Shown piece after piece: positions 52,271 to 60,495 of a stretch of 64,000 nt of DNA. The DNA is from Nocardioides marmotae. GTDB lineage: Bacteria > Actinomycetota > Actinomycetes > Propionibacteriales > Nocardioidaceae. The translations under genes were made by a program, and so were the position numbers. The stretch's first letter is position 1. The number at the start of each line of letters is the position of its first letter. Below the pieces are notes generated by a model, which saw only the letters and a list, made by a program, of their open reading frames with translations, made no database searches and was not told the origin of the DNA. Location of the stretch: NCBI RefSeq assembly GCF_013177455.1, contig NZ_CP053660.1, positions 1,116,001 through 1,180,000 on the forward strand. The letters are read 5' to 3'.

Positions 52271-53533
52271 GTGCGTCTCTTCCCCCGTACCGCACGCCGA
52301 CGACTGGCCGCAGCGACCATCGCCTGCTCTGTCGCCGTCGGTGCGCTCACCGTCCCCCTCGCTGGTGCCGAGGAGGACCTGAAGGACCAGCAGAAGCAGG
52401 TCCAGAAGGACCTCGAGCACGCCGCCGACGACCTGGAGCACTCCAGCGCCCGGGTGCGCAAGGCCACCGGCCGGCTCGACGCGGCCGTCGCCCAGCTGCG
52501 CGAGGCCAAGAGCGAGCTGGCCGACGCGCGGACCCGGCTCGGCGCCGCCCAGCGGCTCGACCAGCGGATGCAGGCCAAGCTCGAGGCCGCCGAGGAGCGG
52601 CTCGAGACCGCCCGCGCGGCGCTCGCCGACGGCCAGGAGGACCTGGAGGTCCAGCGCGGCCGCGTCACCGACACGATCACCTCGATCTACCAGCAGGGCG
52701 ACCCCCAGCTGCTCGCGTTCGCCTCGATCCTCGACGCCCAGACCCCCGAGGACCTCACCCGCCGGATGGCCGCCCAGGACGCCATGGTCGGCCGGGAGAC
52801 CCGCGCGTACGACGGCCTCCATGCGGCCGAGGTGCTGCTGCAGGTGCGGGAGAACAACGTCGAGGCCGCCACCAACGAGGTCGCCGACCAGCGGCGTGAC
52901 GCCGCGGAGCACCTGAAGACGATGCGCGCCCTGCACCAGGAGACGCGGGAGGCCACGGTCAAGGTGCGCGGCCTCGTCGCCGGGCGGCGTACCGCCCAGC
53001 AGGCCGCCGCCCGCGCCCGCGCCCAGGACCAGGCCGTCCTCGAGCGGCTCCAGGCCAAGGAGCGCCGCATCAAGCAGCGCATCCTCGAGCAGGCCCGCCG
53101 CGCGAAGGCCAAGCACCGCGGCTACCGCGGCGCGACCGACGGGCTGCTCATGCGCCCCACCGCCGGCCCGGTCACCTCGCCCTACGGCTACCGCGAGCAC
53201 CCGATCTACCACTACTGGGGCCTCCACGACGGCACCGACTTCGGCGCCGCCTGCGGCTCGCCGCTCTACGCCGTCTCCTCCGGCACCGTGATGACGCGCT
53301 ACTACTCCTCGGTCTACGGCAACCGGCTCTACCTCAACGTCGGCCAGGTCAACGGCAAGCTGATCACCGCGGTCTACAACCACGCCACCCGGTACGTCGT
53401 CAGCCCCGGCCAGCAGGTCGAGCGCGGCCAGGTCGTCGGCTACGTCGGCAGCACCGGCTGGTCCACCGGCTGCCACCTGCACTTCACCGTCCTCGCCAAC
53501 GGGTCCTCCACCAACCCGATGCCGTTCTTCTGA
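52271..53533 (+). CDS. Secreted coiled-coil M23 metallopeptidase (EnvC/RipC-type partner of FtsEX)
   Basis: A 420-residue protein: signal peptide, coiled coil at about residues 28-265 (heptads in LKDQQKQVQKDLEHAADDLE and beyond), then a LytM domain at about 300-415. Zinc ligands are visible: His and Asp in GLHDGTDFG and the pair in GCHLHFTV, so the enzyme should be active. It cuts peptidoglycan cross-bridges; the coiled coil is expected to be released by FtsX. Start is GTG 52271. In mycobacteria the corresponding FtsX partner is RipC, an NlpC enzyme, so here the catalytic type differs. Confidence 0.92.
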   Translation: MRLFPRTARRRLAAATIACSVAVGALTVPLAGAEEDLKDQQKQVQKDLEHAADDLEHSSARVRKATGRLDAAVAQLREAKSELADARTRLGAAQRLDQRMQAKLEAAEERLETARAALADGQEDLEVQRGRVTDTITSIYQQGDPQLLAFASILDAQTPEDLTRRMAAQDAMVGRETRAYDGLHAAEVLLQVRENNVEAATNEVADQRRDAAEHLKTMRALHQETREATVKVRGLVAGRRTAQQAAARARAQDQAVLERLQAKERRIKQRILEQARRAKAKHRGYRGATDGLLMRPTAGPVTSPYGYREHPIYHYWGLHDGTDFGAACGSPLYAVSSGTVMTRYYSSVYGNRLYLNVGQVNGKLITAVYNHATRYVVSPGQQVERGQVVGYVGSTGWSTGCHLHFTVLANGSSTNPMPFF

Positions 53534-53569
53534 CGGGCTCTGTGGGGCGGGGTTCGCGGGCGGGGCTCG

Positions 53570-53653
53570 CGTACCACCTTTAGGTGGGACGTGTTCGCTT
53601 CCGGGTCAATATATTGGCCCAGAAGCGGTTGCATCCCACCTAAAGGTGGTACG
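53570..53653. repeat. 84-bp single-centre palindrome with AT-rich centre
   Basis: The outer 20-base arms (53570-53589 and 53634-53653) are perfect complements, and the inner bases pair to a centre at 53611.5 (CAATATATTG). In all, 35 of 42 positions are Watson-Crick pairs and there is no loop. It lies between the peptidase and smpB genes, both on the plus strand. It has exactly the length of the palindrome at 25010-25093. Confidence 0.92.
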
Positions 53654-53736
53654 TCTTCGGGCCCGCCGAGCCGCCCCAGGCGGCCCCGCGCCGGGCACGC
53701 CACAACCGCGTTGCGCGTCTCTGGGAGGATGGTGGG

Positions 53737-54216
53737 ATGCCGAAGGAGCAGGGCCAGAAGATGATCGCGCAGAACAAGAAGGCGCGACACGACTTCGCGA
53801 TCGAGGACACCTTCGAGGCGGGTCTCGTGCTGCAGGGCACCGAGGTGAAGTCGCTGCGCCAGGGCCGGGCCTCCCTGGTCGACGGGTTCGTCGACATCGA
53901 CCGCGGCGAGGCGTGGCTGCACGGCGTGCACATCCCGGAGTACTCCCAGGGCACCTGGACCAACCACTCGGCCCGCCGCAAGCGCAAGCTGCTGCTGCAC
54001 CGCATGGAGATCGACAAGATCGAGCGGCGGGTCAGCGAGAAGGGCCTCACGGTCGTGCCGCTCGCGCTGTACTTCAAGGACGGCCGCGCCAAGATCGAGA
54101 TCGGCCTGGCCAAGGGCAAGAAGTCGTGGGACAAGCGCAACGCCATCGCCGAGCGCACCGCCGACCGCGAGAAGGAGCAGGCGGTCGGCCGGTTCCTCAA
54201 GGGCATGCGCGACTGA
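53737..54216 (+). CDS. smpB: SsrA-binding protein SmpB
   Basis: A 159-residue protein with the OB-fold core: [27 protein letters not shown] and [14 protein letters not shown] are signature segments, and the C-terminal helix [18 protein letters not shown] enters the ribosomal mRNA channel. It delivers tmRNA to stalled ribosomes. The tmRNA gene is about 9.2 kb downstream. In many actinobacteria smpB directly follows this prfB-ftsEX block, as here. Confidence 0.98.
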   Translation: MPKEQGQKMIAQNKKARHDFAIEDTFEAGLVLQGTEVKSLRQGRASLVDGFVDIDRGEAWLHGVHIPEYSQGTWTNHSARRKRKLLLHRMEIDKIERRVSEKGLTVVPLALYFKDGRAKIEIGLAKGKKSWDKRNAIAERTADREKEQAVGRFLKGMRD

Positions 54217-54228
54217 CGGGGAGCGCGG

Positions 54229-54888
54229 TCAGAGCGCCTCGGCGTCGATCACGTCCAGGCGCCCCCGACCCAGCCGGACCACCCCCTCGGCCGCGAGCTG
54301 CTGGAGCACGAGGTTCACCGTGGGCCGGGTCGCGCCGACGAACTCGGCGACCTGGTCCTGGGTCAGCGGTACGACGGGTCGGGCACCGCCCTGGTCGGCG
54401 AAGCGGGACGCCAGGTCCCGCAGGCCGCTGCGGACCCGCTCCTCGATGCTGACGTGCATCAGGTCGCGCACCCGGGCGCTGAGCTCGCGCACCCGGCGGG
54501 CGAGCAGGCCCGCCAGCCACCGCTCGACCCCGGGATGGGCGTCGCAGATCTCGGCGAAGGTCGTCGCGGTGAGCACCTGGGTCACCACCGGGTCCAGGCA
54601 CACCACGCTCGCCGAGCGGGTGCCGGCGGCGCCGGGGAGCAGGCTGCCGGGGAGCAGCGAGAGCTCGCCGATGACGTCGCCGGGGCCGAGGACGTTGAGC
54701 AGGGCGGCGCCGCCCTCGGCGGTGAACGTGCGCACTGCGAGGTGGCCGGAGACGACCAGGTGCATGGTGTCGGCGGGGTCGTCCTCGTGGAAGAGGAAGT
54801 CGCCGCGGGGCCACCGTCGGGTCGCGGTCGCAGCCATCACCGCGCGGCGCTCGGTCTCCGAGAGCGATCCCAGCAGGGGCCAGTCCAC
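54229..54888 (-). CDS. Crp/Fnr-family transcription regulator
   Basis: A 219-residue protein starting at GTG 54888. Residues about 15-125 are a cyclic nucleotide-binding fold with the phosphate-binding cassette-like GPGDVIGELSLL. Residues about 150-215 are a winged HTH with recognition helix VGATRPTVNLVLQQLAAEG. Cys residues are few, so an Fnr-type iron-sulfur cluster is unlikely. A nucleotide cyclase gene lies divergently 586 bases away, so cAMP or cGMP made by that enzyme could be the ligand; this is inference. Confidence 0.92.
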   Translation of the reverse strand: MDWPLLGSLSETERRAVMAATATRRWPRGDFLFHEDDPADTMHLVVSGHLAVRTFTAEGGAALLNVLGPGDVIGELSLLPGSLLPGAAGTRSASVVCLDPVVTQVLTATTFAEICDAHPGVERWLAGLLARRVRELSARVRDLMHVSIEERVRSGLRDLASRFADQGGARPVVPLTQDQVAEFVGATRPTVNLVLQQLAAEGVVRLGRGRLDVIDAEAL

Positions 54889-55021
54889 GCGCGCAGTGAA
54901 GCACGCCCCGGTTGTGTCGGCCGGCCGACAGCGCTGCTGGTCGAGACCGCTTGGGCTGCTCCCGGCCGCCCGCGAGGCGGAGAGCGGTGGGAGAGCGGTG
55001 GGAGAGCGGGGGGTGGGGGCG

Positions 55022-55405
55022 ATGGTCTGGTTCGAGTCGTTGCGCACGGTGGGGCGCAACCGGTCACTGGCGCGGCTGCTGCTGGCGCTGACGTGCTCGG
55101 TGATGGCCGACGCGGGCTTCGTGACGACGGCGGCGGTGTGGGCCAACCGGGCCGGCGGCCCGGGCGCGGTCGGCGCCTTCACCGCGGCGACGTTCGCGGT
55201 GAGCGCGGTGGCCGCACCGGTCGCCGCCCTGGTCGGGGACCGGACCGCGCGGCGTACCTTCCTCCTCGTCGTGGACTCCGTGCGGCTGGGGTGCGCGGCC
55301 GGCGCCGGGCCTGCACGGCGCTCCCGACGCCGCTGCCGACGCTGCTCCTGGCCGGCGCGGTCGGCGTGCTCGCCGCCCCGGCCCGCGGGCCGGAGCACCA
55401 TGTGA
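55022..55405 (+). pseudogene. Broken MFS transporter gene (N-terminal remnant)
   Basis: The frame from ATG 55022 encodes about 90 residues typical of an MFS N-terminus (SLARLLLALTCSVMADAGFV, then GDRTARRTFLLVVDSVR). Around position 55300 the matching sequence continues in another frame (TALPTPLPTLLLAGAVGVLAA), then homology stops. So there is one frameshift and loss of the last two thirds of the gene. The remnant lies between the Crp-type regulator and the cyclase gene. Confidence 0.7.
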
Positions 55406-55436
55406 CCGACCGTGTGACCGACCATGTGACCGATCC
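55401..55436 (+). repeat. Three tandem 12-bp units starting TGTGACCGA, upstream of the cyclase gene
   Basis: TGTGACCGACCG, TGTGACCGACCA and TGTGACCGATCC follow each other at 55401-55436. TGTGA is the half-site bound by Crp proteins, here spaced every 12 bases as direct repeats rather than as a palindrome. They end 37 bases before the cyclase start, near its putative promoter. Confidence 0.8.
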
Positions 55437-55461
55437 GGCAGACCGGTCGCTGTCGGACACC

Positions 55462-55467
55462 TACTCT
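55462..55467 (+). promoter_or_regulatory. Putative -10 hexamer TACTCT for leaderless cyclase mRNA
   Basis: TACTCT ends six bases before ATG 55474; the TGTGACCGA repeats end 25 bases before it. Confidence 0.45.
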
Positions 55468-55473
55468 CCGTCC

Positions 55474-58400
55474 ATGGGGGTCGCGGCGGGCTGCGCGCAC
55501 TGCGCCGAGCAGCTGCCGCAGCGCGCCCGGTTCTGCCCGGGGTGCGGCTCCCCGGTCCCCGAGGCCGCCGCGCCCCGGGAGGGCCGCCGGCTGGTCACGC
55601 TGCTCTTCACCGACGTGGCAGGGTCGACGGCGCTCGGCGAGCGGCTGGACGACGAGGCCGTGCGCGGTGTCATGGGCCGCTACTTCGACGTGGCCCGGGC
55701 GGCCGTCGAGCGGCATGGCGGCTCGGTCGAGAAGTTCGTCGGCGACGCCGTGCTCGCGGTCTTCGGGGTGCCCGAGCTGCACGAGGACGACGCGCTCCGC
55801 GCCGTGCGCGCGGCCCGCGACCTGGTCGTCGACCTGGGGGCGCTCTCGGCCGAGCTGCACGACCGGCTCGGGGTGCGCTTCGCGGTGCGGTGCGGCATCA
55901 ACACCGGCACCGTGGTGGTCGGCGCCGCGCGGGCCGGCGGGTCCTTCGCTACCGGCGACGCCGTCAACACCGCCGCCCGGCTCGAGCAGGCCGCCCGCGC
56001 GGGCGAGGTGCTGCTCGGGGCCCCGACCTACGAGCTGGTTCGCGACGCGATCGACGCCGAGCCGGTCGACCCGGTGTCCGCGCGGGGCAAGGCCGAGCCC
56101 GTGCCGGCCTACCGCCTGGTGTCGGTGCGCGCCGACGTGCCCGGGCGGGCCCGCCGTCTGGACGCGCCCCTGGTGGGCCGCAGCACCGAGCGAGCCGAGC
56201 TGGACCGGTGGGTCGGCCGGGTCGTCGACGACGGCCGCGGCGCCGTCGTCACGGTGCTCGGCGCGGCCGGGATGGGCAAGACGCGGATCGTCGCGGACCT
56301 CGTCGAGCGAGTCTCGCGCCGGGCGCCCGGGGTACGGCGCGGGCACGGCCGGTGCGCGTCGTACGGCGAGGACGTGGGGCTGTGGCCGGTCATCGAGCTG
56401 ATCCGCTCGCTGCTCGGCCTCACCGGCGAGGAGGACGCGCCGACCGTGCGGGCGAGGATCGCCGCCGAGATGGGGGAGGACGCCGACCGCGGCCCGGTCG
56501 TGGAGGCGCTCGCCGCGGTGCTCGGCGCGACCGACGGCGCCGCCGGCCACGACGAGACGCTCTGGGCCTTCGTCACGCTCGTCCGTCGGATCGCCTCCGG
56601 CGGGCCGGTGGTGCTGGTCGTCGACGACCTGCACTGGGCCGGGTCGACGGTGCTGGAGCTCGTCGAGCGGCTGGGCAGTGACCTGGCGACCTGCCCGGTG
56701 CTGGTGCTCGGCGCTGCGCGGCCGGCCCTGCTCGCGGACCAGCCGGACTGGCTGCCCGCCTCGCCGCGGGTCGAGCTGACGCCCTTCGACGGCGCCGACG
56801 TCGCCGACCAGGCGCTGGCGCTGCTCGGGAGCCCGCTCACGGTCGAGACGGCGCAGGTCGTCGCCCGGCACGCGGGCGGCAACCCCCTCTTCGTCGAGGA
56901 GATGCTCGGCCGGCTCCGCGACCTCGGCCGGTTGACGCAGGCCGAGGGCGTCTGGGGCCTGACCGGCGCCATCAGCGCGACCGACGTCCCGCCGACGGTC
57001 TCGGCGCTGCTGGCCAGCCGGCTCGCCGAGCTTCCCGGGCCGCAGCGGGGGCTCCTGGAGCAGCTGTCGGTGGCCGGTCTGGAGGCCGACCCGGTCGACC
57101 TCGCCGCCCTCGTCGACGACCCTGGGGCCCCGGGCCTCCTGGCCGAGCTCGAGGCACGCGACCTGGTGCGCCCGCGGGTCGGCGGCGGCTGGTCCTTCCG
57201 GCACGTGCTGATCCGCGACGCGGCGTACGACGCGATGCCGAAGGCGCGCCGCGCGGAGCTGCACCAGCGGCTGGCCGACGCGCTGCAGGGCCACGACCCG
57301 TCGGGGGAGCGGCTCGCCTTCGCCGCCCACCACCTCGAGCAGGTCGTCCGGCTGCGCCGGGAGCTCGCCGCCGGCGACCCCGAGCTGCCCGAGCTGGAGG
57401 TGCGCACGGCCTGGTTGCTCGCCGACGCGGCCGAGGCCGCCCAGGCACGCGAGGAGCTCCAGGCGGCGCGGGGCCTGCTGAACCGCGCCCTCGCGCTGCC
57501 GACGCTCACGGCCGCGCTGAGGCGGGATCTCATCGTCCGCCAGTTCGAGGTCAAGGGCGAGCTGTGGCAGGTCTCCGACACCCAGCCGCTGCTCGACCAG
57601 TACGCCGACTGCCTGGACGGCACCGCGACCGACCTCGAACGGGCCTTCCTCGCCGCCGAGCGGCTCTGCGCCGAGTCCAACGGACCCTCCTCCCTCGACC
57701 TGGACGAGGTCGAGGCGGCCTCGCGGCGACTGCTGGCCCTCGCCACCGAGGCGGGGAACCTGCGCTTGGCGCTGCGGGCGCGGCACCAGCTGATCCAGCC
57801 CGTCGCGCTGCGGGCCGTGTGGGCGGCCGGCTTGGAGCACGTGGCCGCGATCGAGAAGTCGGCGCCCCTCCACCAGGTGTGGGAGGCGCGGTTCTTCCGC
57901 GGCCTGGTCCTGCTCCACGGACCGTTCCCCCTCCGGCTGCTGGCCGAGCACGTCGACGCCCAGCTCACCGACCCTGCCCTGTCGAGGTCGGCCCGCGGCA
58001 TGCTGCTGCTGGAGCGTGCGCTCGTCCTCGGCGCCGTGGGCTCGGCCGAGACCGAGGCCGCGTTCGCCCGTGCGGAGGAGCATCTCGCGGGGACCGACCT
58101 GGGCGACATCCACCTGGCCGACCTGGTGCGGGCCGAGGCCGCAGCCCTGCGAGGGGACCGCCGCGTGATGGTCGAGGCGATGCAGCGTCTCGTGGTCCGG
58201 GCGCGCGCCGAGAACGACCTGGGCCACGTCTGCACCTACGTGGCGTGGTGGGCGCTGGCGCTGCTGGAGCAGGACGGGGACCTGACCCTGGTCGCCGAGC
58301 TGCTCGACGAGGCGGAGGAGGTGACCGCGCCGTACGACGTGGCGACGGTCGGCATGATCGCCGCGGGCCGCGCGATCATCGCGGCCCGGCGTGGGCGCCG

Positions 58401-58665
58401 CTCGGAGGTGCCCCCACTCGTCACTCGAGCCCTGGCGGCGCTCGAACCCACCGATGCGCTGTGGCAGCAGGCCGACGTCCGGCGGTGGCTGGCGCTCGCG
58501 GCGAGGCACGGTGGCGAGACCGAGGAGGAGCGAGTGCTCCTGACCGGGGCCCACGACCTCTACGAGCGCAAGGGCATGACGGTGATGGCGCGGGAGGTCG
58601 AGCGTCGGCTCGCCGAGATCGACGCCGGCGCCGAGATCGACGCCGTGAGCCCTCCGGTCAGCTGA
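55474..58665 (+). CDS. Class III nucleotide cyclase fused to an AAA-type STAND ATPase with TPR-like repeats
   Basis: A 1063-residue protein. Residues 1-24 form a zinc ribbon (Cys7, 10, 21, 24). Residues about 38-215 are a class III cyclase domain with metal-binding Asp47 (FTDVAGST) and Asp91 (FVGDAVLAVFG) and the NTG segment GINTGTVVVG. Residues about 225-560 form a STAND/AAA ATPase with Walker A GAAGMGKTR (Lys269) and Walker B VVLVVDDLHW (Asp384-385). The rest is helical repeat (TPR-like). It probably makes cAMP or cGMP in response to a signal sensed by the repeats. The Crp-type regulator next door is a plausible receiver. The last eight bases overlap the convergent GNAT gene. Confidence 0.9.
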   Translation: MGVAAGCAHCAEQLPQRARFCPGCGSPVPEAAAPREGRRLVTLLFTDVAGSTALGERLDDEAVRGVMGRYFDVARAAVERHGGSVEKFVGDAVLAVFGVPELHEDDALRAVRAARDLVVDLGALSAELHDRLGVRFAVRCGINTGTVVVGAARAGGSFATGDAVNTAARLEQAARAGEVLLGAPTYELVRDAIDAEPVDPVSARGKAEPVPAYRLVSVRADVPGRARRLDAPLVGRSTERAELDRWVGRVVDDGRGAVVTVLGAAGMGKTRIVADLVERVSRRAPGVRRGHGRCASYGEDVGLWPVIELIRSLLGLTGEEDAPTVRARIAAEMGEDADRGPVVEALAAVLGATDGAAGHDETLWAFVTLVRRIASGGPVVLVVDDLHWAGSTVLELVERLGSDLATCPVLVLGAARPALLADQPDWLPASPRVELTPFDGADVADQALALLGSPLTVETAQVVARHAGGNPLFVEEMLGRLRDLGRLTQAEGVWGLTGAISATDVPPTVSALLASRLAELPGPQRGLLEQLSVAGLEADPVDLAALVDDPGAPGLLAELEARDLVRPRVGGGWSFRHVLIRDAAYDAMPKARRAELHQRLADALQGHDPSGERLAFAAHHLEQVVRLRRELAAGDPELPELEVRTAWLLADAAEAAQAREELQAARGLLNRALALPTLTAALRRDLIVRQFEVKGELWQVSDTQPLLDQYADCLDGTATDLERAFLAAERLCAESNGPSSLDLDEVEAASRRLLALATEAGNLRLALRARHQLIQPVALRAVWAAGLEHVAAIEKSAPLHQVWEARFFRGLVLLHGPFPLRLLAEHVDAQLTDPALSRSARGMLLLERALVLGAVGSAETEAAFARAEEHLAGTDLGDIHLADLVRAEAAALRGDRRVMVEAMQRLVVRARAENDLGHVCTYVAWWALALLEQDGDLTLVAELLDEAEEVTAPYDVATVGMIAAGRAIIAARRGRRSEVPPLVTRALAALEPTDALWQQADVRRWLALAARHGGETEEERVLLTGAHDLYERKGMTVMAREVERRLAEIDAGAEIDAVSPPVS

Positions 58666-59572
58666 AGCTGCAGACCACGTCGACGTGGCCCGCCGCGCGC
58701 ACGAACCCCAGCCTCCGGTTGGCGGCCAGGATCGGCTCGTTGCCCTCCATGTTCTGGGTGTAGACGTGGGTGATGCCGCGCTCGGACATGTGCAGCGCGT
58801 GCCAGGCCTTGAGCGCAGTCGCGATGCCGCGGCCGCGCGCCGCCGGGGCGACTCCGGTGATGACCGTGTTGGCCGCCCCCGCCGTCCCGGGCCGGGCGAC
58901 GACCAGCGTGACACCGACCAGTCGGCCCCCGTCGTGGGCCGCTGCCAGCTGCCACGGCTCCGCCAGCATCTCCCGGAACGCGTCGAACGGCAGGTCGCCG
59001 CCACCGCCCTCGGCGTCCGGAGCGTCCTGGAAGCGCGCCCGCACGAAGGCGTACAGGTTGCGCCAGCTCCGGTCGTCGACCGCCGGGTCGACCGCGTCCA
59101 GCGCCACCCCCGGCGCGGCCGCCATGGCCGCGTACGCCGTCCGGTCGACGGCCTGCAGGTCGAGCACGCTCTCGTGGTGGGTCCCCACGACCGAGAAGCC
59201 CCAGGCTCGAGCGGTGGCCTCGGCCGCGGCGTCGCCCTCGACGTGCTGGTAGAGGATGCCGGGCAGCTCGGGTCGCACGACCGCCGCCAGCGCAGCGTGC
59301 AGTGCGGTCCCGACGCCGCGGCGCCGGTGCTCGGGCCGGACGTTGAGGATCCCGACGCCGTAGCCGCCCTGGGCGAAGGGGAGCGGGCACACCACGCCGA
59401 GGCCGGCGGGCTCGCCGTCGAGCAGCGCGACGTACCAGCGCAGGTCCATCGACTCGGTCAGCGTGCTCCACCACGCGGTCATCCACCCGAGGGGGTTGCC
59501 CGCATCGAGGGTCGCGAGGTCGTCGGCGTCGGTCATGGGGCGCACGGTGATGCGCGAGGTGCTCGTGGTCAT
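58658..59572 (-). CDS. Double-domain GNAT N-acetyltransferase
   Basis: A 304-residue protein with two GNAT folds. The first has acetyl-CoA loop VRPEHRRRGVGTALH (about residue 80); the second has VAPAARGRGIATALK (about residue 245). Proteins of this type include mycothiol synthase MshD and Eis-like enzymes, but the motifs do not identify one. ATG 59572 has a GGAG site six bases ahead; earlier in-frame starts at 59584 and 59608 do not. It overlaps the stop of the upstream SDR (ATGA). Confidence 0.88.
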   Translation of the reverse strand: MTTSTSRITVRPMTDADDLATLDAGNPLGWMTAWWSTLTESMDLRWYVALLDGEPAGLGVVCPLPFAQGGYGVGILNVRPEHRRRGVGTALHAALAAVVRPELPGILYQHVEGDAAAEATARAWGFSVVGTHHESVLDLQAVDRTAYAAMAAAPGVALDAVDPAVDDRSWRNLYAFVRARFQDAPDAEGGGGDLPFDAFREMLAEPWQLAAAHDGGRLVGVTLVVARPGTAGAANTVITGVAPAARGRGIATALKAWHALHMSERGITHVYTQNMEGNEPILAANRRLGFVRAAGHVDVVCSFS

Positions 59573-60379
59573 GGGTGTCTCCATCCGGTTCGGGCCGCCA
59601 GCCAGCACAGGACCGGCGGTGGGGTCGTGCGGACCACGAGGGCCGCCTGGCGGGGCAGGATCGCCGTACGGCGGCCCGCTTCGACGGCGTCGGCGCCCAG
59701 GCGGGCGATCGTGGTGGTCGAGGTGCGCCCACCCATCAGGACGGTGGCGCGGGGGATCCGCTCGCGCGTCCCCGGGTTGTGGTCGAAGTACGGCGAGTCG
59801 ACCTCGGCCGGCGCCAGCAGCGTGACGCCCACGCCGGTGCCGCGCAGGTCGGCGCGCACCTGGCCGGCCAGGCCGCGGACCGCCCAGCGGGCGGCGGAGT
59901 AGCCGGCGGCCCCGGGCACGTGCAGGAAGGCCGAGACCGACGTCATGTAGACGTGGCGGCCGCGGCCGCGCGCGATCATCGCGGGGGTCAGGGCGCGGGT
60001 GAGCTCGAAGGCGGCCAGGTAGGGGACCGCCATCATGGTCGCGGCCTCACCCTCCGGCGTCTCGTCGACGGCGAGCCACCGGCCCGCTCCGGCGTTGTGC
60101 ACGACGACCTCGGGGACGCCGCCGGCGAGGATCTCGCCGGCCGCCGACCGCGCAGCCCGCTGCGGTCGCGAGGTCGTCGACCACCACCGACGAGCCGGGC
60201 AGCTCGGCGCTCAGCGCCTCGAGCGCCGTCCGCGTGCGGGCGACGAGCACCACCTCGGCCCCGCGGCCGGCCAGCTCCCGCGCGAGCGCCGCGCCGATGC
60301 CGCTCGATGCCCCCGTGACGATCACTCGCTGCCCGCGGAGCTTCGTCGGTGTCGATGCCGATGCCGATGCCGTTGCCAT
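59569..60379 (-). pseudogene. Frameshifted short-chain dehydrogenase gene
   Basis: From ATG 60379 the frame gives a normal SDR N-terminus (RVIVTGASSGIGAALARELAG) up to VDDLATAAG. From about 60160 homology continues in a frame one base out of register (VVVHNAGAGRW, then SVSAFLHVPGAAGYSAARWAV) to the stop at 59569. The total of 811 bases is one more than a multiple of three, so a single-base insertion explains it. The active-site Lys of YxxxK is Arg (YSAAR), which supports loss of function, but a sequencing error at the insertion cannot be excluded. Confidence 0.8.
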
Positions 60380-60495
60380 GCCGGGGACCGTAGGCGTGCC
60401 GGCGGGCCGGATCTGTCGGCCAGCCGACACTGCGCCCGACACTCGCCCGACACTGCGCCCGACGCTCGTGCCTGACCTTGGGGCATCCTGGGCCG

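Noticed and set aside
54889-59004. Very long minus-strand extension of the Crp-type gene across the cyclase gene
   Set aside because: The extension is a shadow of the cyclase reading frame; the Crp domain starts at GTG 54888.
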